A stretch of DNA of 64,000 nucleotides from a virus. The translations under genes were made by a program, and so were the position numbers. Location of the stretch: positions 1 to 64,000 of the IMG/VR virus record IMGVR_UViG_3300025872_003406; one strand, given 5' to 3'. Below, one piece after another: positions 38,204 through 47,281 of this stretch. The notes beneath the pieces were generated by a model. That model saw only the letters and a program-made list of their open reading frames with translations. It searched no databases and was not told where the DNA came from. Every line of letters begins with the position of its first letter. The stretch's first letter is position 1.

Positions 38204-39916
38204 ATGCCTCACTCGATAGAAACAATCGCGAGCACTCGTAGAAAGACAAAAGAATCGATCCGCGTCGATTCACTTGTTCCTAGCGATCTGCGTCAGCCAG
38301 CCGAAAAGTTAATCGATCTACTCGAGGATTACTATACCCATATCAATGAGGTCGGTCAACCGAGCGCCGAGATCAACTCGATGGTCGAAGCTCGCGATAT
38401 CGATGTAACGAAGGCAGCCTATCTTGACCTCATACAGAAGGAGATCGCCAGCGTAATTCCAAAGAACACCGTTGCGAATCGAGTCAATCTCTACAAGAAT
38501 CTCGCCAGATACTACAATGTCCGTGGATCGAAAGAATCGATCGAATTGTTCTTCAAGATTATCTTTCAGGACAACGCCGAGGTCTATTTTCCTAGAAAGG
38601 ACATGCTGATCGCCTCGGATGGCGTCTGGCTAGCCAACGTTCAGCGACCGGTTTATTCCGCGGCTCCTCTCCTGGGAGTGATCGGTAATGGTACAGGCGC
38701 GAAGGCGACGGTGACAACCTCAAACGGAGCAATTCGCCGTATCACTGTATCAAACGGAGGAACTCTATATCCCTGTCCCACGGCAAGTATCACTGGTAAT
38801 GGAACAAACGCTGTTTTAGAATTATATGTGGCCGGAGGCATTGTTCGATCGATTAAAGTTTTAAACGGAGGATCTGGATATACGAACGCGACAGTTGTAA
38901 TTACTGGTACAAATACCACAGTTGCAACAGCGACAGCCGAGATTGTGGCAGGAGCAATTTCATCAGTCACGGTGACTGCCGGAGGTGGCGGATATGCAAG
39001 TCCTACGGTAACAATCACTGGAAATGGATCTGGTGCAACTGCCATAGCATATTGCGCCGGTGGAGTGATCAAGCACATCCAGATGTTGACCTACGGATCC
39101 GGATATTCGACTGCAAATATTGCGGTTAGTGGTGCGACAGGATCTGGAGCCGTCACAGCCGCTACCATTGTAAATGGAGCAATCACTCAGGTCAATCCGA
39201 CATCTTATGGATCTGGATATACAACCGCAAAGGTAGCAGTAAATGGAATTGTACTCGATGAATCGGCTCCTAATTCAACCTACGCTCAAATTATACCAAA
39301 CGTAGATCGTACTGGAAACGATTCAGGTCAAATTGCATCATACATCATTGCCGATTGTGGGCAGGGATATACGGTCGCAGGCAATTTTCTAGGATACTCT
39401 ACCGGAACATACAACGAATCCCGGGGATTTCTTTCCGATAACATCAAGCTTCAGGATTCGTATTTCTACCAGAAATTTTCGTATGTTATCCGTACCGGTA
39501 ACAACTTTGATGTCTGGTCAGATACATTCAACAAATTAGTGCATCCCGCTGGAATGATATTTTTTGGTGAGATCTTGATTTTGCTGCAATTGCTTGATAG
39601 TAAGTCGATCATGCCATTGTTGCAGCCCGGTCTTATTTCCGCTGAAGACTTGGCCAGAATCATTATACTGCAGGCTGCAAATAATCTTACGATGAGCCTG
39701 GAGGCATCGTATTACCGAATGGCTCTGAATGTTCCTACTGGTACAAATACTTCGTTCATGCTTAAATTCTTCGACGATAACCCGGTGAATATCTACGGTT
39801 CGATGACAATCGAACAGGCGGAAACGCTATATCCGTATGATGATTATACCATCTCAACAGTTATAAATACAGCACCGACGTGGAATGGGACGACTCTCGG
39901 AGTCAATTACGTCTAA
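38204..39916 (+). CDS. Large baseplate wedge-type protein with GSGY repeats
   Basis: The 570-residue protein begins with a conserved helical region (YYNVRGSKESIELFFKIIFQ, followed by DNAEVYFPRKDMLIASDG) seen in the gp7-like position of cyanophage-type genomes. Residues of about 160-350 contain five to six beta repeats built on GGSGYT...V.ITGNGSGATA, and a unique C-terminal part follows. The repeats resemble inserted surface modules. It may do the work of gp7, but identity with T4 gp7 is not evident. It starts four bases after gp6. Confidence 0.6.
   Translation: MPHSIETIASTRRKTKESIRVDSLVPSDLRQPAEKLIDLLEDYYTHINEVGQPSAEINSMVEARDIDVTKAAYLDLIQKEIASVIPKNTVANRVNLYKNLARYYNVRGSKESIELFFKIIFQDNAEVYFPRKDMLIASDGVWLANVQRPVYSAAPLLGVIGNGTGAKATVTTSNGAIRRITVSNGGTLYPCPTASITGNGTNAVLELYVAGGIVRSIKVLNGGSGYTNATVVITGTNTTVATATAEIVAGAISSVTVTAGGGGYASPTVTITGNGSGATAIAYCAGGVIKHIQMLTYGSGYSTANIAVSGATGSGAVTAATIVNGAITQVNPTSYGSGYTTAKVAVNGIVLDESAPNSTYAQIIPNVDRTGNDSGQIASYIIADCGQGYTVAGNFLGYSTGTYNESRGFLSDNIKLQDSYFYQKFSYVIRTGNNFDVWSDTFNKLVHPAGMIFFGEILILLQLLDSKSIMPLLQPGLISAEDLARIIILQAANNLTMSLEASYYRMALNVPTGTNTSFMLKFFDDNPVNIYGSMTIEQAETLYPYDDYTISTVINTAPTWNGTTLGVNYV
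39862..39869 (+). promoter_or_regulatory. Possible late promoter inside the wedge gene
   Basis: A perfect TATAAATA lies 68 bases before the gp8 start, inside the end of the preceding gene. It could raise gp8 expression, or it may be chance: it encodes VINTA in frame. Confidence 0.35.
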
Positions 39917-39936
39917 AATTTTACATACCATAACTC

Positions 39937-41295
39937 ATGCCAGCCATCATTACTTCTAGATTCCGTCTCGAAAATGCCTCAAATTTTAAGGAGGCGGTCG
40001 GGTCGGACAGCGTGTATCTTTCCATCGGTAAGTCCGATAATTGGAATTCGGCACTTGGCGGAGCCGAGACCACAGCACCGACTCCTGTTGATACTCTGGT
40101 AGAGAGGAACGATTTCTGGCAGAACGCGATCGCCCTGAAGAAGATCGATTCTTCTCTTGTCACACATATCATTCCTCGCTATAATTGGACATTAGGACAG
40201 ACGTATATTCCATGGGATGACGCGTCAGATTCTATCTTTACGCAGGCATTTTACGTTATCACGAGCGAATTCAAGGTATATAAACTCATCAATAAGCTTC
40301 ATACCGCCACCACGGTACAGCTCGAACCAACGCACACTACACAAGCTCCAACGAACGCTGGCGATGGTTATATCTGGAAGTACATGTACACGGTGACTGC
40401 CGCGGAAGCCACTGCATTCATGACCAATCTTTATATGCCAGTGAAGACTGCTGTGATTCCTGCTGGTGGAGTTATCGGAGACCTGTCACCAGAAGATCAG
40501 ACGCGCTATAACTATCAGAACAATTCGGCCTCGGATGTCGGCAAGATTTACCGCATTCAGGTGACAGCCGGTGGAACTGGATATGCTACGCCTCCAACCG
40601 TAGTGATCAACGGAAATGGATCCGGCGCAACAGCAACTGCTGTCGTTTCTGGCGGAGTTGTTACTAGAATTGATGTTGATACGAATGGCGCGAATTATAG
40701 CGTAGTTTCAATATCATTCACTGGTGGCGGTGGTTCAGGTGCCGCTGCTCGCGCAATCCTTTCACCAAAGGGCGGACATGGTACCGACCCAGTTTCTGAA
40801 CTCGGCGGATTCTACATCGGAATGCGAGTCGTTCTGAATGGACCAGAAGGTTCTGGTGACTTTATTGTAAACGGTGCAACATTCCGCCAGATCGGAGTCA
40901 TCAAGAATCCATATAATCACGGTACCACCACAATTGCCACTGGCACGACTCTTTCGGCTCTTAAGTCTCTCACACTCGCCGGTGGATCTGCCGGTGGATT
41001 CCAGGTCGGAGACTATATCACAGACAGCGGTGGATCCGGAGCTCGCGCATATGTCGATGCATTTGATTCTACAGCCGGTGTCCTAAAGTATCACCAGAAT
41101 GACAAGACTGGATACGTTGCATTCACGGTCGGAATGACTATTACCGGCGCATCTGCAGGATCCGGATCAATCGGATCGCTGGGGAATCCAGAGGCAGATC
41201 GATTCAGCGGAGACGTGATGTTCGTTGAAAACCGCGCAGCCATCATTCGCTCGGCTTCTCAGCTCGAAGACATCAAGATGATTCTGGAGTTCTAA
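39937..41295 (+). CDS. 8: Baseplate wedge protein gp8
   Basis: The 452-residue protein matches gp8: ITSRFRLENASNFKEAV, NDFWQNAIALKKIDSSLVTH, IPRYNWTLGQTYIPWDD, and GDGYIWKYMYTVTAAEA near residue 140. The middle (about 205-275) carries one of the same GTGYATPPTVVINGNGSGAT-type beta repeats as the preceding gene. gp8 dimers support the short fibres and gp10 in T4. The C terminus (VMFVENRAAIIRSASQLEDI) is typical. Confidence 0.85.
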   Translation: MPAIITSRFRLENASNFKEAVGSDSVYLSIGKSDNWNSALGGAETTAPTPVDTLVERNDFWQNAIALKKIDSSLVTHIIPRYNWTLGQTYIPWDDASDSIFTQAFYVITSEFKVYKLINKLHTATTVQLEPTHTTQAPTNAGDGYIWKYMYTVTAAEATAFMTNLYMPVKTAVIPAGGVIGDLSPEDQTRYNYQNNSASDVGKIYRIQVTAGGTGYATPPTVVINGNGSGATATAVVSGGVVTRIDVDTNGANYSVVSISFTGGGGSGAAARAILSPKGGHGTDPVSELGGFYIGMRVVLNGPEGSGDFIVNGATFRQIGVIKNPYNHGTTTIATGTTLSALKSLTLAGGSAGGFQVGDYITDSGGSGARAYVDAFDSTAGVLKYHQNDKTGYVAFTVGMTITGASAGSGSIGSLGNPEADRFSGDVMFVENRAAIIRSASQLEDIKMILEF

Positions 41296-41313
41296 GATTT
41301 AATTTAACCCGTC

Positions 41314-44300
41314 ATGGCAATCAAGAATTATAATATCCCTCCGTACTACGACGACTTTGATCAGTCAAAGAACTACCTGCGTGTTCTGTTTCGCCCTGGC
41401 TATGCTGTACAGGCCCGCGAGCTGACTCAACTGCAGACCGCAATACAAGCACAGATCGATCGTTTTGGAAGCCATGTATTCAAGGAAGGATCACCGGTTC
41501 TGGGCGGTCAGGCATCTCTAGACACTAATTACGAGTTCGTAAAACTAGAAAGCACATTCACCGATGGCGGTAGCACGTACTATCCTGAAGGTGACGGCGG
41601 CAGTAATCTTTCCTATTACACATCAGCTGTAGGACTCACCGTCACTGGTGTCACGAGTGGAGTCATTGCGGATGTCCTTGAAGCAACGGCATCTACCACA
41701 TCAGATGCTCTCACTATTTTTGTTCGCTATACGCGTGCCGATACTGCAAATACATCCCATAGATTTTCTCCCGAAGAGATTTTGACATTTACTGTCAATG
41801 GTTCTACGAAGAAGTTTAAGGTTAAATCAGAAGTTAATAATCCTGTAGGAAGAGGAACCCGTGTTTCTGTCAACGAAGGGGTGTACTTTGTAAAAGGAAA
41901 TTTTGTCTATGCAGCGGCTGATTCAGTAATTGTATCAAAATATACCACAAACCCATCAGCGCGTGTAGTCTATAAGATTTCAGAGAATATCGTTACCTCA
42001 ACAGAGGATGCATCTCTGGTAGACAACTCAATAGGAACGCCGAATGAATCTGCTCCAGGAGCACATCGCTATCAGGTTGCTCTCGATCTGGTCGTAGAGC
42101 CATATCTCCTCTCGAACAGAACAGAGGACAATATCATTCAGGTACTGCTGATCAATGGTGGTCAAGTAACAGGACGTGCCCGTACAGAGTATTCAGAACT
42201 TGCACGCACTCTGGCCACTCGTACCTATGAAGAGTCTGGCAATTACACAGTTCGTCCGTTCCAGATCAACGTTCGCGAGTATTACAACAGCGGCACGAAC
42301 GGAGGATTGTTCACGCAGGCACAAATTCAGTCAGCAAATCCAGGATTCACGAGCCAACAAGCTCTGGATTATGGAAAAGCCAGATTGGCAGTAGGACTTG
42401 AACCCTCGGTTGCATATGTTAATGGGTATCGCATCGAGACTCTCGATACTACATATGTCACTGTGGAAAAAGCTCGAGATGAGGCATTCATCAATGGTGC
42501 ATCGATCTTTACTCCGCTCGGAGGATATGTCTATATCGATACGGTTGTAGGACTTCCAGATACTGCTACTTTTAGTCCGATAAACCTCAAGAATTCTGGA
42601 GGTACCACGATTGGTACCGCCCGCGCTCGTGCCATGGAATATGTTTCCGGCACAATTGGATCAGCAGCTTTCTATAAGCTATACCTGTTCGATATCGTAA
42701 TGAATTCTGGACAGTCATTCTCTAACGTCAGTACACTTCAAGATACATCTGTCCCAGGATACGACTTCACTGCAACGGTCAATGATATCGATTCGAATAT
42801 CACGTATGCAGTTCTATATGATCCATCAAATAGTTCGTTGCTGTACAAGCTTCCTGTCAGTGCTGTACAGTCTCTGCGCTCTTCTGATGATGTGACGTGC
42901 GACTTCTTCTACTACGTCAAGCGCAAGTTTGATAACGTCCAGGCAAACGGAAGTGGTCAACTGACGCTTACAGCAAGTTCCGAGAATTTCTACTCGGTTA
43001 CCTCTACGGATTATGTGGTCGTTAAGGCGAGTGACGGAACTCAGGTCACTCAGGCAGTAACTCCTGTTCTGAACAGTGGTGGAACATCTGTCACCCTCTC
43101 GCTCGGCGGTGGAAATGCAAATCTGTACTTCTACGTCATTGCATCGACACGTCGAAACCTGATCGAAAAATCAAAGACTTTCGTATCTGGTGTTACGACT
43201 TGGACCTCCGGCGCCTACGGTAATGGTCAGAAGGCATTCTCATCACCAAACACCACACCCGGTGGTTATGATTCTCTAGCTCAGACCGACGTCCTGAGAA
43301 TCAAAGCGGTGTATATGTCTGCCAATGCTTCGACGGACGCCACGACCAACGACACGAATATCACCAGTCGTTATACACTGGATGACGGTCAACGAGAAAA
43401 CTTCTACGATGTGGCCCGCATGCAGTTAAAGCCAGGAGCAAGTGCTCCTACAGGTCGTATTCTAGTAATCTTTGATTATTTCACTCACAATCCTGGTGAC
43501 TACTTCGGCGTCAATTCCTACTCTGGCGTTGACTACGGAGATATTCCTACATTCAATTCCATCAAGGGAGCGATCGCTCTCCGCGATGCGGTCGACTTCC
43601 GCCCGACCAAGAGTAACGACGGTTCTGGATTCACGGCCGCTGGTGCTTCGACCTCGAACTGCATTGTTCCAAATTCTACGATTCTGACAGATATTCAATT
43701 CTATCTGCCGCGCATCGACAAGATCTTCGTCAATAAGAATGGAGAGTTTGCCTCAATCAAGGGTATCTCGAACGTGATTCCAAAGGCGCCGGAAGATCCG
43801 GAAGATTCGATGGTACTATACTCGATTAACCTGAATGCCTATACATTCAGCACGATCGACCTCTCGGCAAAGATGATCGACAACAAGCGCTATACGATGC
43901 GTGATATCGGTCGTCTGGAGAAGAGACTCTCGAATGTTGAGTACTACACCTCGCTGTCGCTGCTCGAAAAGTCCGCAGCGAATACCCAGATTCTGGATGG
44001 TACAGGTAACCAGAGATACAAGAACGGGTTCATCGTTGATTCGTTTGTGGACCATGGAATCGGTGCCCTCAATCATCCAGACTATCACTGCTCGATCGAG
44101 GCCGAGAAGGGAATCCTTCTGCCAGAATTTACTCAAAAGTACGTCAACCTTGTTCCTAATATCGCAGGATCGGCTAATATCAAGCAGACCGGATCTTTAG
44201 TCACTCTTAACTATACAGAAGTACCATTGATCGAACAACCGTATTCGTCATACTCCGAATACGTTAACCCACACGCGGTATATGGATGGCAAGGAAGGTT

Positions 44301-45447
44301 AGAGCTATCTCCTCCATCCGATGAATGGAAAGAAGTCACCACAAAGCCTCAGCTGGCTGCAAATGCTTCTAACAGCTATAGTTGGTTCAATGAAGCCGAT
44401 GCCGATACTGCAAATGGTGGATTGTTTAACGATTGGCAGGTCAATTGGTTCGGTGTTTCCCCTGAGGAGGAAGAAGAACTCCGCAATCAACTATCCGAGG
44501 GAACATTAACCGCTCGCGGAGGATCGATCATTGCCTCGAATGGTGATGTTGTTGGACAATACACGAAGCCATCGAGTGGTGTCTACAATAACACACAGAC
44601 TTCTCAGGTATCTGATACGGTCGTCAATAATACCGTTGTTCCATACATTCGTTCCAGAAAGATATATTTTAGAGCTACTGGTCTAAAACCTCTCTCGAGA
44701 GTTTACGCATTTTTCGATGGCGTAGATATGACGAACTATGTTCGTACAGAGGTTGCGATGACCAACTACACCACGAATCCGGACGATAAAAATTATGCTG
44801 GACTGACCGCGCATCCATCTGGCGCCACAACCCTGACGACGGACTCTTCTGGACAGGTGATCGGATCATTCATCATTCCTCATAATGATGCTATCAAATT
44901 CCGCACCGGCGAAAGAACATTCAGAATCATCGATAATTCCCTGAATAACTCGGATTCAGCCTTTACATATGCCGAAGGCATTTACCGTGCAACTGGAATC
45001 TTTGTGCCGGCTCCTACACCTGCTCCTCAGCCACCGGTAGTGATTCCAACGCCAAAGCCTGGTCCGGCTCCTTCCGTGCCTCCGTTTGTTGGTATCGCAG
45101 TCCAAGGGCTCACTCCGAAGTATAACGGAATTCCGTTCAACTTTACCGCTGTCACATCTGCGACCGGATATGGATCTCTCACATCCCTCGTGATGGAAGA
45201 AAGATCCAATGCATCGGATCCTAACTTCGGATATTGGGTGCCTCTGGCATATCAGAGCGGAACAACTTCCGGAATATCTGGTAATGCGGTGTTTAGAATT
45301 TCTCCGGCTCTGCCTGGTACATATCAGGTACGTGCAAGAGCAGTTTGGAGCGGCGTAACGTATTATTCGAATACGATTTCGTTTACCGTAGCATCGGCTC
45401 CTCTGGATATTTCAACTCTACCTGAAGCCGAACGTTATACACAATAA
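41314..45447 (+). CDS. Large virion protein with DUF4815-type N terminus
   Basis: The 1377-residue protein starts NYNIPPYYDDFDQSKNYLRV and continues FRPGYAVQARELTQLQ, the mark of DUF4815-type proteins of T4-like phages. A long beta-rich body, a Pro-rich linker (about 1230-1260, PTPAPQPPVVIPTPKPGPAP) and an immunoglobulin-like C-terminal domain follow. It probably forms the outer baseplate or anchors fibres, as gp9/gp10 do in T4. Its function is inferred from position and family. Confidence 0.75.
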   Translation: MAIKNYNIPPYYDDFDQSKNYLRVLFRPGYAVQARELTQLQTAIQAQIDRFGSHVFKEGSPVLGGQASLDTNYEFVKLESTFTDGGSTYYPEGDGGSNLSYYTSAVGLTVTGVTSGVIADVLEATASTTSDALTIFVRYTRADTANTSHRFSPEEILTFTVNGSTKKFKVKSEVNNPVGRGTRVSVNEGVYFVKGNFVYAAADSVIVSKYTTNPSARVVYKISENIVTSTEDASLVDNSIGTPNESAPGAHRYQVALDLVVEPYLLSNRTEDNIIQVLLINGGQVTGRARTEYSELARTLATRTYEESGNYTVRPFQINVREYYNSGTNGGLFTQAQIQSANPGFTSQQALDYGKARLAVGLEPSVAYVNGYRIETLDTTYVTVEKARDEAFINGASIFTPLGGYVYIDTVVGLPDTATFSPINLKNSGGTTIGTARARAMEYVSGTIGSAAFYKLYLFDIVMNSGQSFSNVSTLQDTSVPGYDFTATVNDIDSNITYAVLYDPSNSSLLYKLPVSAVQSLRSSDDVTCDFFYYVKRKFDNVQANGSGQLTLTASSENFYSVTSTDYVVVKASDGTQVTQAVTPVLNSGGTSVTLSLGGGNANLYFYVIASTRRNLIEKSKTFVSGVTTWTSGAYGNGQKAFSSPNTTPGGYDSLAQTDVLRIKAVYMSANASTDATTNDTNITSRYTLDDGQRENFYDVARMQLKPGASAPTGRILVIFDYFTHNPGDYFGVNSYSGVDYGDIPTFNSIKGAIALRDAVDFRPTKSNDGSGFTAAGASTSNCIVPNSTILTDIQFYLPRIDKIFVNKNGEFASIKGISNVIPKAPEDPEDSMVLYSINLNAYTFSTIDLSAKMIDNKRYTMRDIGRLEKRLSNVEYYTSLSLLEKSAANTQILDGTGNQRYKNGFIVDSFVDHGIGALNHPDYHCSIEAEKGILLPEFTQKYVNLVPNIAGSANIKQTGSLVTLNYTEVPLIEQPYSSYSEYVNPHAVYGWQGRLELSPPSDEWKEVTTKPQLAANASNSYSWFNEADADTANGGLFNDWQVNWFGVSPEEEEELRNQLSEGTLTARGGSIIASNGDVVGQYTKPSSGVYNNTQTSQVSDTVVNNTVVPYIRSRKIYFRATGLKPLSRVYAFFDGVDMTNYVRTEVAMTNYTTNPDDKNYAGLTAHPSGATTLTTDSSGQVIGSFIIPHNDAIKFRTGERTFRIIDNSLNNSDSAFTYAEGIYRATGIFVPAPTPAPQPPVVIPTPKPGPAPSVPPFVGIAVQGLTPKYNGIPFNFTAVTSATGYGSLTSLVMEERSNASDPNFGYWVPLAYQSGTTSGISGNAVFRISPALPGTYQVRARAVWSGVTYYSNTISFTVASAPLDISTLPEAERYTQ

Positions 45448-45455
45448 TTTAAAGC

Positions 45456-47042
45456 ATGAGCAACGTATACCTATCACCAACACAAACGTCAGCTCTGCAG
45501 CAGGCTAAGACCTACGTCGATCCTGTTGCACAGAGTTTTATCGTCGATAGTCCAGGTGGAGCATTTTTGACGTCGATCGATCTATACTTTGCATCTAAAG
45601 ATTCTACCCTACCGGTTACTCTTGAGATTCGAGAGATGGAAAATGGAATTCCTACCGGAATCATTGTTCCATTTTCAACGGTGACAGTCAATGCCGCTGA
45701 CGTCGCAACGAGTTCTAGCGCATCGTTGCCTACGAAGTTTGCGTTTTCTGCTCCGGTTTTTCTACTTGATACGTCAGAATACTGCTTCGTGGTGAATGCT
45801 AACTCTCGTAACTATAAGATCTGGGTTGCAGAGACCGGAAAAAACGATGTGACAAATACGTCGTTCTCTATCACCAAACAGCCATATGCTGGAGTGATGT
45901 TCAAGTCTCAGAATGCATCGACCTGGATCCCTGAGCAGAATCTAGATATCAAGTTCGTGATTCGTCGCGCTGAATTTGTTTCCACTGGTGACATCATCCT
46001 GAACGAAGCAACACTTCCAGTCATTACACTTGAATCAAATCCTCTTTATACCTATAGCGGAACAAAGAAGGTCAGAGTGTTCCAGAAGAACCACGGTCAC
46101 ATCGCCGGGACATCAGAAGTTACAATCGCAGGTCTGACGGCAGGTACCAGTTACAACGGAGTCCTGGGAAGTGATATCAACGGCACCCGAAACGTTGTTG
46201 ATGCCGAACAGGATTCTTATACGTTTTTGGCTGGAGGCGCCTCAAACTTTACTGCCTCAAGTCGTGTTGGTGGAACGGTCGTGACTGCCACCGAGAATAA
46301 GACATACGATATTCTATACCCGAATGTACAGCAGCTTGTGTTCAAGAACACCAGAGCTGACTGGTACGCTCGTACCACGACAGGAAAGTCATTGGCCGGA
46401 TCTGAGATTCCTCACTCACTGAGTCAATATTATCAGGTTCCGGTCAATCAGAATGTCGAGATGAATCATCCTCAGATCGTTCGTGCGGTGAACAGCGCAA
46501 GTCCGACCTCAAAGAGCCTGTATCTCAAGGGCACGTTTACCACAACCCAGTCTACACTTTCTCCGGTCATTGATCTGAATCGTACCTCGGCGATTGCCAT
46601 TTCGTACCGTCTCGATCGTCCAATCGGATCTGCCGCAACTGGATATAATGTGGTGGAGGGATACCAGGCAGAAACAGCGGCCAGCGGTTCTTCTTCCCTT
46701 TCGAAGTATATCACCCGTCGAGTTGACCTGGCGACGGCTGCGTTGGCCCTTCGTATCTTCCTGGCAGTAAACCGTCCAACTGGATCGTATATTAATCTCT
46801 ACTACAAGGTAACCAATAACATCGATGCTAATTTTGATTCATTACCATGGGTGGCTGTCAATCCAATCGATACCGTTCCGATCAATGACAATGCAGCAGA
46901 ATATGCCGATGTTGAGTATGCTGTCACAGAATCAATGTTATCTGGGCCATTTGTGGCCTTTGCATTGAAGATCGTCTTTACCTCGGAGAACAGCTCAGCA
47001 GCTCCTTCCTGCTCTGACCTGAGAGCCATCGCTGTGACATGA
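45456..47042 (+). CDS. Virion structural protein, 528 residues
   Basis: The protein starts with VDPVAQSFIVDSPGGAFLTS and alternates beta-sandwich segments; similar proteins follow the DUF4815 gene in marine T4-like phages. It is likely a baseplate-to-fibre adaptor. It lies eight bases after the large gene and couples to the next gene by ATGA. Confidence 0.65.
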   Translation: MSNVYLSPTQTSALQQAKTYVDPVAQSFIVDSPGGAFLTSIDLYFASKDSTLPVTLEIREMENGIPTGIIVPFSTVTVNAADVATSSSASLPTKFAFSAPVFLLDTSEYCFVVNANSRNYKIWVAETGKNDVTNTSFSITKQPYAGVMFKSQNASTWIPEQNLDIKFVIRRAEFVSTGDIILNEATLPVITLESNPLYTYSGTKKVRVFQKNHGHIAGTSEVTIAGLTAGTSYNGVLGSDINGTRNVVDAEQDSYTFLAGGASNFTASSRVGGTVVTATENKTYDILYPNVQQLVFKNTRADWYARTTTGKSLAGSEIPHSLSQYYQVPVNQNVEMNHPQIVRAVNSASPTSKSLYLKGTFTTTQSTLSPVIDLNRTSAIAISYRLDRPIGSAATGYNVVEGYQAETAASGSSSLSKYITRRVDLATAALALRIFLAVNRPTGSYINLYYKVTNNIDANFDSLPWVAVNPIDTVPINDNAAEYADVEYAVTESMLSGPFVAFALKIVFTSENSSAAPSCSDLRAIAVT

Positions 47043-47269
47043 GCCAAACGGATCCCAAATACGCAGTTGTCAAAGAAGATCCTTCTCTTGTCAGAGATAG
47101 CTATTCGAAAGCTATAATAAATAGAAACACTAAAGACTATCTCCGTCGCCTGGTTGCGAAAAAGACCTTCGATGACAAGGAAGCGGAGATTCAAAGGCTC
47201 AAGTCGGATGTTGATGAGCTCAAGTCAATGGTGCAATCTCTACTGTCCTCTACTCAGAATTCTAAGTAA
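47039..47269 (+). CDS. Small coiled-coil protein, 76 residues
   Basis: Charged N terminus (MSQTDPKYAVVKEDPSLVRD) and a C-terminal coiled coil (KEAEIQRLKSDVDELKSMVQ). Overlaps the preceding stop and precedes the first fibre gene. It may be a small structural or chaperone protein of the fibre set. Confidence 0.6.
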   Translation: MSQTDPKYAVVKEDPSLVRDSYSKAIINRNTKDYLRRLVAKKTFDDKEAEIQRLKSDVDELKSMVQSLLSSTQNSK

Positions 47270-47281
47270 TCTCATACTTCC

